A DNA stretch of 64,000 nt from assembly GCF_007971525.1 (NCBI RefSeq), contig NZ_CP042437.1:5518001-5582000 (forward strand), read 5' to 3'. Positions 26,061 to 35,005 of the stretch are shown here, one piece after another. The DNA comes from Mucilaginibacter ginsenosidivorax (GTDB lineage: Bacteria > Bacteroidota > Bacteroidia > Sphingobacteriales > Sphingobacteriaceae). The notes under the pieces are model-generated. The model was given only the letters and a program-made list of their open reading frames with translations. It searched no databases and was not told the origin of the DNA. Both the position numbers and the translations under genes were made by a program. Position 1 is the stretch's first letter; every line of letters starts with the position of its first letter.

Positions 26061-26765
26061 ATGGCCACAGGAAAAGACATTTATCAAAAAGCATTAACCA
26101 GGAAAGGGCAAGCCTATATTGAAGGAACGCTGGCACCCAAAGACGACCCGAACTGGAATGGTCCCTGGGACTGTGCCGAACTTTGTTCATGGGCGGTTTA
26201 CCAGGTGGCAAATTTAATTTATGGCTGCACCAATGACCATGCATCGCCTGCCCATGCCGATGCATACTCAGGTGCCTGGAAAATCGACGCGGAATCAAAA
26301 GGGATAATTATCCCCGTGCAAAAGGCTGCCGGTATCCCCGGCGCTATGGTACTTAGGGCACCAAGCGCGGCACTTGGCGGGCATATCGTTGTTTCGGATG
26401 GCAATGGCGGCACTATTGAGGCTAAAGGGAAAAACTGGGGCGTTGTTCAGGATACCTTAGATAACCGGCGTTGGGATTATGGGATACTGGTACCCGGCAT
26501 TGATTATACCTCGCCGGAAGATGTGCCGGTTGCCCCGCCCGATTATGTAATTTACCGGTATACAAACCCCATGATGGTTGCAAAAAAAATAGGCGAGATC
26601 CAGCAGGCGCTTACCGGCGTGGGTTTCGGAACAAAAGGCATCGATGATATTTTTGGGGTAAATACACGCAACGCGGTTATTGATTTTCAGAAAGCTAACG
26701 GCCTCACAGTTGACGGTGAGGTTGGTAAAGATACCGCTGCCGCGCTGGGCATAACATTACCGTAA
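26061..26765 (+). CDS. CHAP/NlpC-like peptidoglycan amidohydrolase with C-terminal peptidoglycan-binding domain
   Basis: A 234-residue protein from the ATG at 26061; an in-frame TTG lies 12 bases upstream. The N-terminal papain-like domain shows WDCAELCSW with Cys38 as likely nucleophile, and GGHIVVSDGNG with His108 as likely base. A Pro-rich linker at about 150-160 leads to a peptidoglycan-binding domain (165-234) with the usual IQQAL-G, DDIFGVNTRNAVIDFQKANG pattern. No signal peptide is visible, so export would need a holin, a secretion system or lysis. This is typical of phage endolysins or effectors, but there are no phage or secretion genes nearby. Confidence 0.78.
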   Translation: MATGKDIYQKALTRKGQAYIEGTLAPKDDPNWNGPWDCAELCSWAVYQVANLIYGCTNDHASPAHADAYSGAWKIDAESKGIIIPVQKAAGIPGAMVLRAPSAALGGHIVVSDGNGGTIEAKGKNWGVVQDTLDNRRWDYGILVPGIDYTSPEDVPVAPPDYVIYRYTNPMMVAKKIGEIQQALTGVGFGTKGIDDIFGVNTRNAVIDFQKANGLTVDGEVGKDTAAALGITLP

Positions 26766-26767
26766 TT

Positions 26768-26897
26768 CCGTCCCTGCGGGGTCTCTCGATAGAGGACCCG
26801 GCGGTTGTATGAAGTCGGTCGTAATCCCTGAAGCCGCGTTGATGCGAGGTGATCGGGAACCTCAGGGTGCTTTTTCAAAGAGGCCCCGAGGGGACGG
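26768..26897. repeat. GC-rich inverted-repeat element, long form
   Basis: The left arm ccgtccctgcgggg at 26768-26781 is the reverse complement of ccccgaggggacgg at 26884-26897 with two mismatches. Internal hairpins include gggtctctcgatagaggaccc. GC content is clearly above that of the flanks. It begins two bases after the stop codon of the preceding gene. A compact copy with the same arms lies at 30232-30264. Confidence 0.75.
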
Positions 26898-26950
26898 TGT
26901 GAGTGAATTTCCCTTCCCCGCGGGGCCTTTCGGCAGAGGCCCCCCCAATT

Positions 26951-27004
26951 TTAGCGCAAGTCTTGTGTAGTAGGTGGGTAGGGGGCGACTTGTGATTGTT
27001 TTGT
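26951..27004. repeat. Dispersed intergenic repeat, copy A
   Basis: A roughly 54-base element beginning ttagcgcaa and ending cttgtgattgt-ttgt. A related copy in the same orientation lies at 28242-28295, so the two bracket the AraC-type regulator gene. Ends are conserved and the middle differs. Confidence 0.6.
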
Positions 27005-27040
27005 ACTTGGTTCGATTTTAAAAACTAATACTCTTAAAAT

Positions 27041-28042
27041 TTAAGCTACTTTCCATGCCTGGTTAGGTGACACCCCGAATTTTTTCTTAAATGCATTGCT
27101 AAAATGTTGAACGGACGAAAAACCTAATTCAAATGCTATTTCGGTGGCGTTTTTTCTTTTTTCCAGCAAATCGTTTTTTGCCAACTCCATCTTTATTTCG
27201 TTCAAATAGCCAAATACTGTTGTACCAAATACCTCTTTAAAGCCTTTCTTCAACTTAAATTCATTAATGCCCGCAATTCTTGCCAATTCCATTAACGTCG
27301 GCGGGGTTTCCAATTTATCCAGTATATAATCACGGGCAAATAAAATCCGTTCTTTATCATAATCGGATTTTAGGTACCGGGTATGGTTTATTTTTGAGTT
27401 ATCGAAGGCTCCCGCCTGCAAAACCAATAATTCAATAGCTTTTGAATAGTAAAAAATTCTTTTTAACGACTCTGTATATCGGCATTCAAGTATAGCCCGG
27501 AGGCAGCTCTGTATTGCAATGTCGATGTTGAGGTTAGTTTCTGACAAAGCAACCAATTTACCATTAACAATATTATCTGCAAACCGTTTTAAGGCATCAT
27601 TACCATCGCGTGCGATATTAAAAAAGGAATCTCTGGTAAACTGGATCATAAAAGATTTCATTTTTAATTCTTCAACCTTAATAATCCCCTCTGCCTCTTT
27701 TCCGTAAAAAAGATTATGCTCATTATTTCCTAATTCAATGATTTTGGCAGCCCCCGGAGAGGCCAACGAAAACTTTCCCTTAAGATTAAAGTACATGGTA
27801 ATTAACTCCAGGTCGCCTTTCCATTCAAATTCTGTATAGCTGTTTAGCTCATATTCTGAATACATTAACCTTACGCCGTTTACAAACCACTGTTGCGCCT
27901 TTAAATTTCCAGATGGGAGAGGGATATTAAATACGCCGTCCATACTGGTATCATTAGCGGTTTTGTTTTCATAATCGGCCGTAGTGTAATGCCCTGAAAA
28001 TAGCACCTTGCTATCTATATTGTTTTTAAGTTCAAATGGCAT
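27041..28042 (-). CDS. AraC-family transcriptional regulator
   Basis: A 333-residue regulator. The C-terminal double helix-turn-helix is clear: PTLMELARIAGINEFKLKKGF (split here across two motifs) near 248-268 and NATEIAFELGFSSVQHFSNAFKKKFG-like sequence near 297-322 with the typical P-x-W ending. The N-terminal part (about 1-220) is an uncharacterised sensory domain without clear cupin motifs. It is divergent from the GIN-domain and monooxygenase genes, which it probably controls; the ligand is unknown. Confidence 0.88.
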   Translation of the reverse strand: MPFELKNNIDSKVLFSGHYTTADYENKTANDTSMDGVFNIPLPSGNLKAQQWFVNGVRLMYSEYELNSYTEFEWKGDLELITMYFNLKGKFSLASPGAAKIIELGNNEHNLFYGKEAEGIIKVEELKMKSFMIQFTRDSFFNIARDGNDALKRFADNIVNGKLVALSETNLNIDIAIQSCLRAILECRYTESLKRIFYYSKAIELLVLQAGAFDNSKINHTRYLKSDYDKERILFARDYILDKLETPPTLMELARIAGINEFKLKKGFKEVFGTTVFGYLNEIKMELAKNDLLEKRKNATEIAFELGFSSVQHFSNAFKKKFGVSPNQAWKVA

Positions 28043-28241
28043 TATTCCGTTTTGTATAAGTTTTTATCCGTTAGCTGTAACATAAGCGTTTGACACCCAA
28101 GGTACATTTGTGTTACAAAAAAATGGCAGTCAGCAGGCATCCAGGCAAATGTATTGAAAGAACAAGTGACCAAAAAATCTGCGAATTACAGGTGTCTTCT
28201 GGTTACAAAGTAACTTTTAAAAATATAGCGAAGAGCCCGCA

Positions 28242-28295
28242 TTAGCGCAATCTTGCACAGTGGGCACAGTGTGAGGCAGCTTGTGATTGTCTTGT
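28242..28295. repeat. Dispersed intergenic repeat, copy B
   Basis: Same element as at 26951-27004, in the same orientation: starts ttagcgcaatcttg and ends cttgtgattgtcttgt. It sits in the promoter region shared by the AraC regulator and the GIN-domain gene, so it may carry regulatory signals or just be a dispersed repeat. Confidence 0.6.
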
Positions 28296-28316
28296 TTTTT
28301 ACCAGAAAGCTTAAAA

Positions 28317-29015
28317 ATGGCAACGTTTAAAAAATTAAGAGAAATGATACAAATAAAAGGAAATGGAAACATAGTTTCCAAAGAGATACATGTAAGTTCA
28401 TTTATACGGCTTCACCTATCGGGGAAAGGCCTTTTTGAATTAATTCAGTCGAACGAAGAAAAGGTTATTGTTGAAACTGATGAAAATTTAGTTGACTTTT
28501 TTGAAATAGTAAATTCCGGAAGAACGCTATACATATCTGCGGACGGGAAATTCAGAAAACCTGTTTATACTCAATGTATCGTAAGAGTATTTCTGCGACA
28601 AATTGACTCCCTATATATTCGCTGTGATCAGGGCGACATTAAATGTGATCATCTGATAACACTTCAAAATTTGCTGGAAATAAAAATCCAGAGTATCGGG
28701 AATACGTCTTTAAATATCAACGCACCGGCTATTAAATTACTAAGCCAATGTCAGGGAAATGTTACGCTGGAAGGCAAATGCCAGTTATTGGAAGTAAAAA
28801 ATCAAAGTGAGGGAAGTTTTACTTCCAGGGAAATGGCGACGGACATTTTATTATTCAAAAATATGTCGGTCGGCGATGTTAAATTATTTGCCGAAAAACA
28901 GATTTCAATTTCGCATTATGGAGAGGGGCAGGTAAATTATTGGGGAAATGCGGTGCTAAAGGAAGTAAAACAATATGGCACAGGCCAGATAAAACATCTG
29001 GAAAACATCAATTGA
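28317..29015 (+). CDS. GIN-domain (DUF2807) beta-helix protein without signal peptide
   Basis: A 232-residue protein from the ATG at 28317; an in-frame TTG at 28287 is less likely. It has the GIN/DUF2807 head-domain pattern of repeated short strands: IKGNGNIVSKEI at the start, then IEIVNSGRTLYIS-like and NLLEIKIQSIGNTSLNI segments, with glycine-rich turns. Family members usually are exported with a signal peptide; none is seen here, which is unusual. It is the first gene of an operon with a flavin monooxygenase 31 bases downstream. Confidence 0.65.
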   Translation: MATFKKLREMIQIKGNGNIVSKEIHVSSFIRLHLSGKGLFELIQSNEEKVIVETDENLVDFFEIVNSGRTLYISADGKFRKPVYTQCIVRVFLRQIDSLYIRCDQGDIKCDHLITLQNLLEIKIQSIGNTSLNINAPAIKLLSQCQGNVTLEGKCQLLEVKNQSEGSFTSREMATDILLFKNMSVGDVKLFAEKQISISHYGEGQVNYWGNAVLKEVKQYGTGQIKHLENIN

Positions 29016-29046
29016 TACAACACAATTATCATATAAAAAACAGACA

Positions 29047-30210
29047 ATGTCAAACAAAGCAATTATTATAGGTGCAGGAATAGCAGGACCATTATTAGCT
29101 ATTCAATTAAAACGAAACGGGTATGCTGTGGAGGTTTATGAAGCGCGGGAACAGGACGCCGGTGAAGGCGCCTTTTTGGGCTTAACTCCAAACGGTTTAA
29201 ACGTTTTGATGCAATACATTCCGTTAGCGTCTTTAAAAAGCGAATTTGCACATGGTTCCATGTATTTCTATAATAGTAAAGGTAAACTGATTGGCGAACT
29301 ACTTACCGGCTATCAAAAAGAAAAATATGGTGCCGAAACTATCCAGGTAAAACGGGGGCACCTACATAAATTACTCCATAAGGCGGCAGAAGATGAGGGT
29401 ATCATAATAAATTATAATAAAAGGGTTGTAAGCATTTCCGAAACACAGAAAGACGTTGTTGCTATTTTTGATGATAATACCAAAGTTTCAGGAAATATAT
29501 TATTCGGATGTGATGGTGCATTCTCTGTTGTAAGAAAAACAGCTTTCGCAAACGCGGGAAAACCTTTGTATACAAAAAATATCGGCACCGGAGGATTCGC
29601 TTATTTACCGCAACTAAATAAACCATCCGCAGGGATCAATATGACGTTTGGCGAACGCGGTTTCTTTGCTTATGCCGTATCCAATAAGGGTGAAATTTGG
29701 TGGTTTAATAATTATTACCGGGAAAAGGAACCAGATAAGGAAGAGATTAAAACCAAATTAGATGCGGAGATCCGTTCGTATCTTTTAGAATTGCATAAAA
29801 ACGATGATCGGTTATTTAGTGAAATCATAAATGCGTCGCATCAACTGTCTGTTTATCCGGTTTACGATATCCCTAAACTCGAAAAATGGTCAACCTCCAA
29901 AATTTGCCTTCTAGGCGATGCCGCTCATGCTACATCGCCCCACGTAGGGCAGGGGGCTTCAATGGCTATGGAGGATACGGTGGCGGTATTAAAGTGCATG
30001 GCACAAAACAGGGATATCGAAAAAGCGTTTAAAGAATTTCAGGCTATCCGTCAACAAAGGGTTGAAAGAATTATAAAGGAATCGCGTAAAGCGGGCGATT
30101 CGAAATCAAAGCCAAATCCTGTTGCCACATGGTTCAGAGATGTTTTTTTGAAATATTTTATCAAATCGCAGGTAAAAAAACTCGACTGGATTTATGGTTA
30201 TCGGCCATAG
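29047..30210 (+). CDS. FAD-dependent monooxygenase (PHBH/UbiH class)
   Basis: A class A flavoprotein monooxygenase of 387 residues. The ADP-binding GAGIAGP motif is at 9-15, the acidic end of the second strand is EVYEARE (29-35), and the second FAD motif GDAAHATSP is at 290-298, followed by GQGASMAMEDT. It is close in pattern to tetracycline-modifying TetX-like and zeaxanthin-epoxidase-like enzymes, but nothing fixes the substrate. It is in an operon with the GIN-domain gene and divergent from the AraC regulator, suggesting a response to an aromatic or antibiotic-like compound (inference). Confidence 0.86.
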   Translation: MSNKAIIIGAGIAGPLLAIQLKRNGYAVEVYEAREQDAGEGAFLGLTPNGLNVLMQYIPLASLKSEFAHGSMYFYNSKGKLIGELLTGYQKEKYGAETIQVKRGHLHKLLHKAAEDEGIIINYNKRVVSISETQKDVVAIFDDNTKVSGNILFGCDGAFSVVRKTAFANAGKPLYTKNIGTGGFAYLPQLNKPSAGINMTFGERGFFAYAVSNKGEIWWFNNYYREKEPDKEEIKTKLDAEIRSYLLELHKNDDRLFSEIINASHQLSVYPVYDIPKLEKWSTSKICLLGDAAHATSPHVGQGASMAMEDTVAVLKCMAQNRDIEKAFKEFQAIRQQRVERIIKESRKAGDSKSKPNPVATWFRDVFLKYFIKSQVKKLDWIYGYRP

Positions 30211-30231
30211 TGGTGGCTCGGGAAAAGAATT

Positions 30232-30264
30232 CCGTCCCAGCGGGGAGACGCATCGAGGGGACGG
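30232..30264. repeat. GC-rich inverted-repeat element, compact form
   Basis: The compact hairpin ccgtccc...gggacgg at 30232-30264 shares its arms with the longer element at 26768-26897 (aattccgtccc-gcgggg at the start). It lies 21 bases after the monooxygenase stop, between convergent genes. There is no T-run. Confidence 0.7.
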
Positions 30265-30285
30265 GAAGATTTAAGACAAAAATAC

Positions 30286-33192
30286 CTATTTCACCCCTCC
30301 CACCAACTTCACCTTTCCTACAACTTTCCCCAACGCTTCCACCTCTCCCCAAATATCCAATTTAGCTAATACCTCGGCCGGGATAACAGCCGGTTTATTA
30401 GCAGCCAATACCTCAGTGTAAATTTCCAATAGTTTTTTTAACCCGGTGGCGGGTTTATTGCTTAAACGGGCCAGGCAGGCGTTCAGGAGGGTTTGCAGGG
30501 CCTGGTTGTGGGGTTTGGATACCTGGAACAGGTTGGATTGTAGCAGGTCGGTAAAGCGTTTAAAGGGGCTTAATTCAATGGCCTGGTGGCGGCCAATAAT
30601 GTCGCCTATTTGCTGGCTGCTGATGGTATTTTGGCTTGCGCCATGTATCCACACTTCGGCGGCGTAGGCGCGTACGGTTTTATCGTTGCTGATCATGGCC
30701 GATGCCACCAGCAGGTGCGCCATGGGGCCGTAAGCGGTGCCGAGCGCCATCATGCCCTCGAGCGCGTGGATAATAATCCTTTTATCACTCTCACTGCTAA
30801 AATCCGGGCTTTGCATCGCCGCATTGATGATTCGTGCCAGCCATAGTTCGGGATGGTTGGGGTTTAAATAAATAAGGCGCATCACATCGTTATCGGCGTC
30901 TGAACTATATCTAAAAGTTATGGTGGCCATATCATACACCGATGGGGCTATCGGCGTTTTGGCGGGCATCAGTTTGGCAAACAGGTTTTTGATGGCGCTT
31001 ATTTTCTTTTCTGTTTCCTCAAACTCAATAACTATTTTACTGCGTTTGGCCTGGGTATCTACATTTTTGCGGGTAACGTAATCCCACTTTTTATAGGTAT
31101 AGGGCTCTACTACAGGAGCCCAGGTAAAATTGGCGGTAAGGTAGCTGGCCGGGAGACTGCTGTATGCAAACCATTGCGGGTTTGCCGGTTGTTTGGCGCG
31201 GGTAAGGGCCGCTACCAGCCAAACAGGCTTGTATTTATACATCTCCTGTGGTTGGTATTCGCCGCCCAGCATAAAGCTGATGAGCTGGCGGTACTCGCCG
31301 GCTAATTCGCGGGCCGCCAGTTCCAACGCTTCCTGGTGGTATTCAGTCGAGCAGCGGGACACTGCCACCTGGAAATCGATATCGGCGGGCGCCACATTGG
31401 CCACCTTATATTTAATAAGCCGCTGCACCAGCGTAAGGGGAGATACCCAGCAAGGCTCGTGCGTTGGGGTGGAGAGCATGGGCAGGTTTATTTTACGCTC
31501 GAGCATAAAAAAGGCCGCCAGTAGCACGTGTTTGTGTGTTTTATAGCTTGAGCCCCTGTTCCAGCTTTTTACGTTATCTATCCGGCTGATGTACCTGCCC
31601 CATAGCTCGTGCTTTTTAAATGCTTCCATAAACGATTCGCGAAGCTGTTTCAGTTCGGTTGTTTGCAAGGGGTAAAGTTCAACCAGCAGGCGGCTGTAGT
31701 CGGCAAAAAAGGTGGCCAGCATATTATCCAGGTAACCCATGGTACTGGTAAAATCGGACGAGATCATTTTACAGGCCCGCTGGAAGGCGGGGATAAGCTT
31801 GCTGATATTTTTGGCCGTCATTTCGCCTTGGAAATGCAGCAGGGCGGCCGGCAGCAGGTCGAAATGATACGGCTGATTGTTATCAAAGGCCTGGCTGGCT
31901 AAAAATACCAGTTCATCAAAGGTTTGGGGGTAGGGTATTTGTACAAGGGCCTGTTGAGGTTCGGGTTGTTCCTGGGGATGGCTTGCTTCTGCCGGTACTT
32001 CTTCGCTGTTATCCAAAAAAGCCGTTAACAAATTGCGGGCGTCAAAAAGGAGGGCATCCTGGTAAGCGGCCAGGGCGGCTTTCAGATCTTCGGATGCAGG
32101 ATCGCCATATTTTTGCAGCAGTTTGGCCGCGCGAACCTGCAAACTGTTATCCTGGTGAATAAATGCCTGGCAGCCGATGCCCATGATGGTTTCGGCTTTG
32201 TCCTTATACTTTTTAGCCAGCTTATCCAAAGTCATCAGCGTGGTGGATACCGTGGCTTTTGACTCCGAGGACAGCAGCAGCGGCACATGATCTAAAAACG
32301 CGTCGATGTTAAAACCGGCATCGTCGCAAATATCCTTTATATATTTTATGGCCGTGTTTACGGGTTTGCTGTGTGGCGAATTGAGGAGGTGCAGCAAATC
32401 GTCCTGCAAGGTTAGCAGTTCTGTTTTTGAAGGCTCGAGATGCATAAAAAGGGAGACGAACCAGTTGGCTGCATATTGGGCAAAGTTGCTGTTCGCCGCT
32501 TTTAAACACTCCTTTAAAACCCGCTGCCTATCAATTCTGCCGGCATCGCTGTGGGTTTTAAAGGCATGTGTCCAGATACCTTCGGCGGGTACACCGGGGA
32601 GGTTGAACGGTTTGTCGGCGAGGTGCACGTCCGATTCATGTTCAAAAAGATACCAGATGTGTTCGGCCAGGGTAATACTTCTGTATATGAGGTTATCGGG
32701 CAGGTAAGTTTGTTGCTGCGCTCTTCCTGCTTTATATAGGTAATAGGGAAGTAACCTGGCTAATATTGCCGGGTTAAAGCCGATGTAGCCGTGCTCCGCC
32801 ATTTCCATATACCATGCATAATCTAAAAACCATATAGAAAATTCGTTGGCGGCGGGGTGGTTTATAAAATCGTTAAACCAGGTTGGGCAATACCACGGCA
32901 GTATAGCGTCCATCGTCTTTTTGTTCAGTATTCCCTCCTGATCCTGCGCAAAATCTTTGCGGTTATGGCATACAAAACCGGTTACGCCCAGTATATGGAT
33001 TTGCGCGTCGGTTCCTTTACGCTTGTAACTGCCACTTTTGGTCTCCTTGTATTCCGAATAAATTTTATACAGCTTTTTTAATTCGGGCACCAGTTGCTTT
33101 TTCTGAGCCTTATCAAGCGTTTGCAAAAAGGGAATGATTTTGGCTTCCTGCCCTTTCTCTAAAATGCGGGTAAAATCGTCAACTATGCTCAT
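30286..33192 (-). CDS. Large uncharacterised protein (DUF6493-like), 968 aa
   Basis: A 968-residue cytosolic protein with no recognised catalytic motif. It is mostly helical with repeated hydrophobic and charged helices, which suggests an alpha-solenoid or scaffold. An acidic Glu/Pro/Gln-rich linker lies at about 398-420. It starts seven bases after the stop of the SWIM zinc-finger gene and is clearly co-transcribed with it. In other Bacteroidetes, proteins of this kind sit beside SWIM, MoxR-type AAA ATPase and VWA genes. The DUF name is a tentative recognition from context. Confidence 0.7.
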   Translation of the reverse strand: MSIVDDFTRILEKGQEAKIIPFLQTLDKAQKKQLVPELKKLYKIYSEYKETKSGSYKRKGTDAQIHILGVTGFVCHNRKDFAQDQEGILNKKTMDAILPWYCPTWFNDFINHPAANEFSIWFLDYAWYMEMAEHGYIGFNPAILARLLPYYLYKAGRAQQQTYLPDNLIYRSITLAEHIWYLFEHESDVHLADKPFNLPGVPAEGIWTHAFKTHSDAGRIDRQRVLKECLKAANSNFAQYAANWFVSLFMHLEPSKTELLTLQDDLLHLLNSPHSKPVNTAIKYIKDICDDAGFNIDAFLDHVPLLLSSESKATVSTTLMTLDKLAKKYKDKAETIMGIGCQAFIHQDNSLQVRAAKLLQKYGDPASEDLKAALAAYQDALLFDARNLLTAFLDNSEEVPAEASHPQEQPEPQQALVQIPYPQTFDELVFLASQAFDNNQPYHFDLLPAALLHFQGEMTAKNISKLIPAFQRACKMISSDFTSTMGYLDNMLATFFADYSRLLVELYPLQTTELKQLRESFMEAFKKHELWGRYISRIDNVKSWNRGSSYKTHKHVLLAAFFMLERKINLPMLSTPTHEPCWVSPLTLVQRLIKYKVANVAPADIDFQVAVSRCSTEYHQEALELAARELAGEYRQLISFMLGGEYQPQEMYKYKPVWLVAALTRAKQPANPQWFAYSSLPASYLTANFTWAPVVEPYTYKKWDYVTRKNVDTQAKRSKIVIEFEETEKKISAIKNLFAKLMPAKTPIAPSVYDMATITFRYSSDADNDVMRLIYLNPNHPELWLARIINAAMQSPDFSSESDKRIIIHALEGMMALGTAYGPMAHLLVASAMISNDKTVRAYAAEVWIHGASQNTISSQQIGDIIGRHQAIELSPFKRFTDLLQSNLFQVSKPHNQALQTLLNACLARLSNKPATGLKKLLEIYTEVLAANKPAVIPAEVLAKLDIWGEVEALGKVVGKVKLVGGVK

Positions 33193-33199
33193 GGTGGTA

Positions 33200-34540
33200 T
33201 TAGTTGGCCAGCTTTTTTTTAACTGCTAAAATATGTTTGCAAATGCCCCGCTCGCCCTGGTTTTTACTAAACCAGGTACAGGTGCACTGGGCTTTATCGC
33301 CGTTTAATACAACCATGTGGTGTACGCCGCTGCCTTCCACACGGGCTTCTACCTTATCATCCTGTTGTTTGGTTATCTGTACCTTGCCTTCTTGCAAAAG
33401 CTTTTCGGCATCCTTTAAACGCGGGTTAAGGCTCATGATGCGGCTAAGCTTAAAGGGTAGGCGGCGGTAAAAAAAGTTGTTCTCATCCAGATCGTAGCCC
33501 AGCAAGCCAATGGCCGAGAGGCGGCCGGTAATGTTATCTACCTTTTGCATATCCAGGCCTTCGTTTACGGCCAGCAGGGTAGGGTTAAACTCCTGGTTGG
33601 CATAGCTGTAGTTATCCAGCGATTCTACCCAGTTATCAGGCACATCTTCTATCAATGATTCAAGCGCGGCGCCCTCGCCCGAGAAGCCCCGCCAGGCATC
33701 GCGTGAAATGGACAGGCTAAACCGTACTGGCCCAATATAAATTTGCCAGGTGGTTGATTGCATGGTAGCATGCGGAAACACCCGCAGCTCATCGGCAATG
33801 GCCAGCAGGGGCTCTATCAGTTTTAACCGGTGCACACCGCCAACCGTAATGGCATCGCCCGATTTTACGGGCGAAAACATGGGTTTGCCGCCGCGGGTTA
33901 TCAAATAATAATCTGTTTTGGGTTTGCCCAGCGGGATGGTTTTAAACAGCTGCAAGGCCTGGAGGCGGTTAAAACTGTGCACCTTTTCCGATCCGGCCAA
34001 AAACATTTGTACCGAGGTAAGCCCTTTTATCCATTTGGTAGGCAGGGGCACTTTGCGCTCTACCACCTTTTCGCCTTCGCGGTGCAGGGCCACTTCTTTT
34101 CGGCCTACTGATAGCAGTACTTTTTCGCTTCGGCGGATATTGCTTAGCGCCGCCAGCATGGGCTGGTTAAAATCGACATTGGTGGTGCCGTTATCCAAAA
34201 ACTCGCCATCGTGCCCGTCGCCCAAAATATCTACCCGGGCATACACCCCCGCGCAGTGCGAAAATCCCTCAAAGCGGATCTTTTCGTTGCCGGCCGTTAC
34301 AATAGGGTCTTTAAGCATAGCCAGCTCAAACGGCGACAGGCTAAAGCTCGATTTTACCACGTTGGAGAGCGTTAGCAGGCAACGGGCCACGGTATACGGG
34401 TCGGTAAGTTGTCCCCAGAAAAAGCAGGGGGCATTATTTTTTTGTACCTCGCTGTATTTGGCCAAAAAAAGTTCGTCGGTTAATGTCGACTTTTTTAGGG
34501 TTGATGGCTGGCTATATTGATAGGTTATTGTTTCGGACAT
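33200..34540 (-). CDS. SWIM zinc-finger protein
   Basis: A 446-residue protein whose C-terminus holds a SWIM finger: the Cys pair in QCTCTWF and Cys-x-His in GICKHILAV, spaced as in the family. The rest is an uncharacterised N-terminal body of about 400 residues. SWIM fingers bind DNA or proteins. The gene is the first of a two-gene operon with the 968-residue protein. The MoxR ATPase, VWA and DUF5682-type genes often found with such pairs are absent from the window. Confidence 0.82.
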   Translation of the reverse strand: MSETITYQYSQPSTLKKSTLTDELFLAKYSEVQKNNAPCFFWGQLTDPYTVARCLLTLSNVVKSSFSLSPFELAMLKDPIVTAGNEKIRFEGFSHCAGVYARVDILGDGHDGEFLDNGTTNVDFNQPMLAALSNIRRSEKVLLSVGRKEVALHREGEKVVERKVPLPTKWIKGLTSVQMFLAGSEKVHSFNRLQALQLFKTIPLGKPKTDYYLITRGGKPMFSPVKSGDAITVGGVHRLKLIEPLLAIADELRVFPHATMQSTTWQIYIGPVRFSLSISRDAWRGFSGEGAALESLIEDVPDNWVESLDNYSYANQEFNPTLLAVNEGLDMQKVDNITGRLSAIGLLGYDLDENNFFYRRLPFKLSRIMSLNPRLKDAEKLLQEGKVQITKQQDDKVEARVEGSGVHHMVVLNGDKAQCTCTWFSKNQGERGICKHILAVKKKLAN

Positions 34541-35005
34541 AATCTTGTTTAGGTTATACTGCGAAATAAAATTACTAAATAATTTTAGCGACGGATGAGA
34601 AGGGGGATAAAATTTTGCGTTGGCCGCGAATAACCGGCGCCTGAATGTTGCCGGTAGCTAATTTAGCTTCTGCTAATAATTTACCACGACATTTGGTTAT
34701 AGCCGCTTTCGCGTTAAGGACTGAAATGGATACCGGCCGGGGGAGAGAGCCTGAGTATCAGCCGCGCTTAAGGCCTTGTGCGCGTATGAATGTAAGGCCT
34801 GGCCCCAACTTCTACCGGTTGGGGAAACGCCCATAGTTTTTTGACCTTTTTTATATGTTTTTTGCAGTGATTTGGTGTTTTACGATCATCCGCATAACAG
34901 GATAAAAAAACAAAAGTGTCCGGGAAGAGATTTTGCAGATGATTTTCTCCTCCCCGAACACCCAATCAGGCTCGCCCTAAAGCGAACACCTGTACAAACA
35001 GTTTA
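34541..35005. other. Gene-free stretch between the SWIM gene and efp
   Basis: About 465 bases holding no convincing gene. A CCCCAAC/GTTGGGG hairpin lies near 34802-34824. The efp terminator lies at 34902-34962 and is listed separately. The SWIM gene promoter is expected within the first 100 bases, but no clear -7/-33 pair was found. Confidence 0.45.
34902..34962 (-). terminator. Long-stem intrinsic terminator downstream of efp
   Basis: Reading on the reverse strand, gtgttcggggaggaga pairs imperfectly with tctcttcccggacac around an 18-base loop and is followed by TTTTGTTTTTTT. It lies about 45 bases after the efp stop. Confidence 0.7.

Noticed and set aside
26766..26940. GC-rich structured stretch as a possible riboswitch or ncRNA gene
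   Set aside because: The arms recur in a compact form at 30232, which favours a dispersed repeat; no promoter or T-run was seen.
30286..34540. Assignment as a proven defence system
   Set aside because: Only two components are present and the proposed partners are absent from the window; it is kept as a hypothesis.
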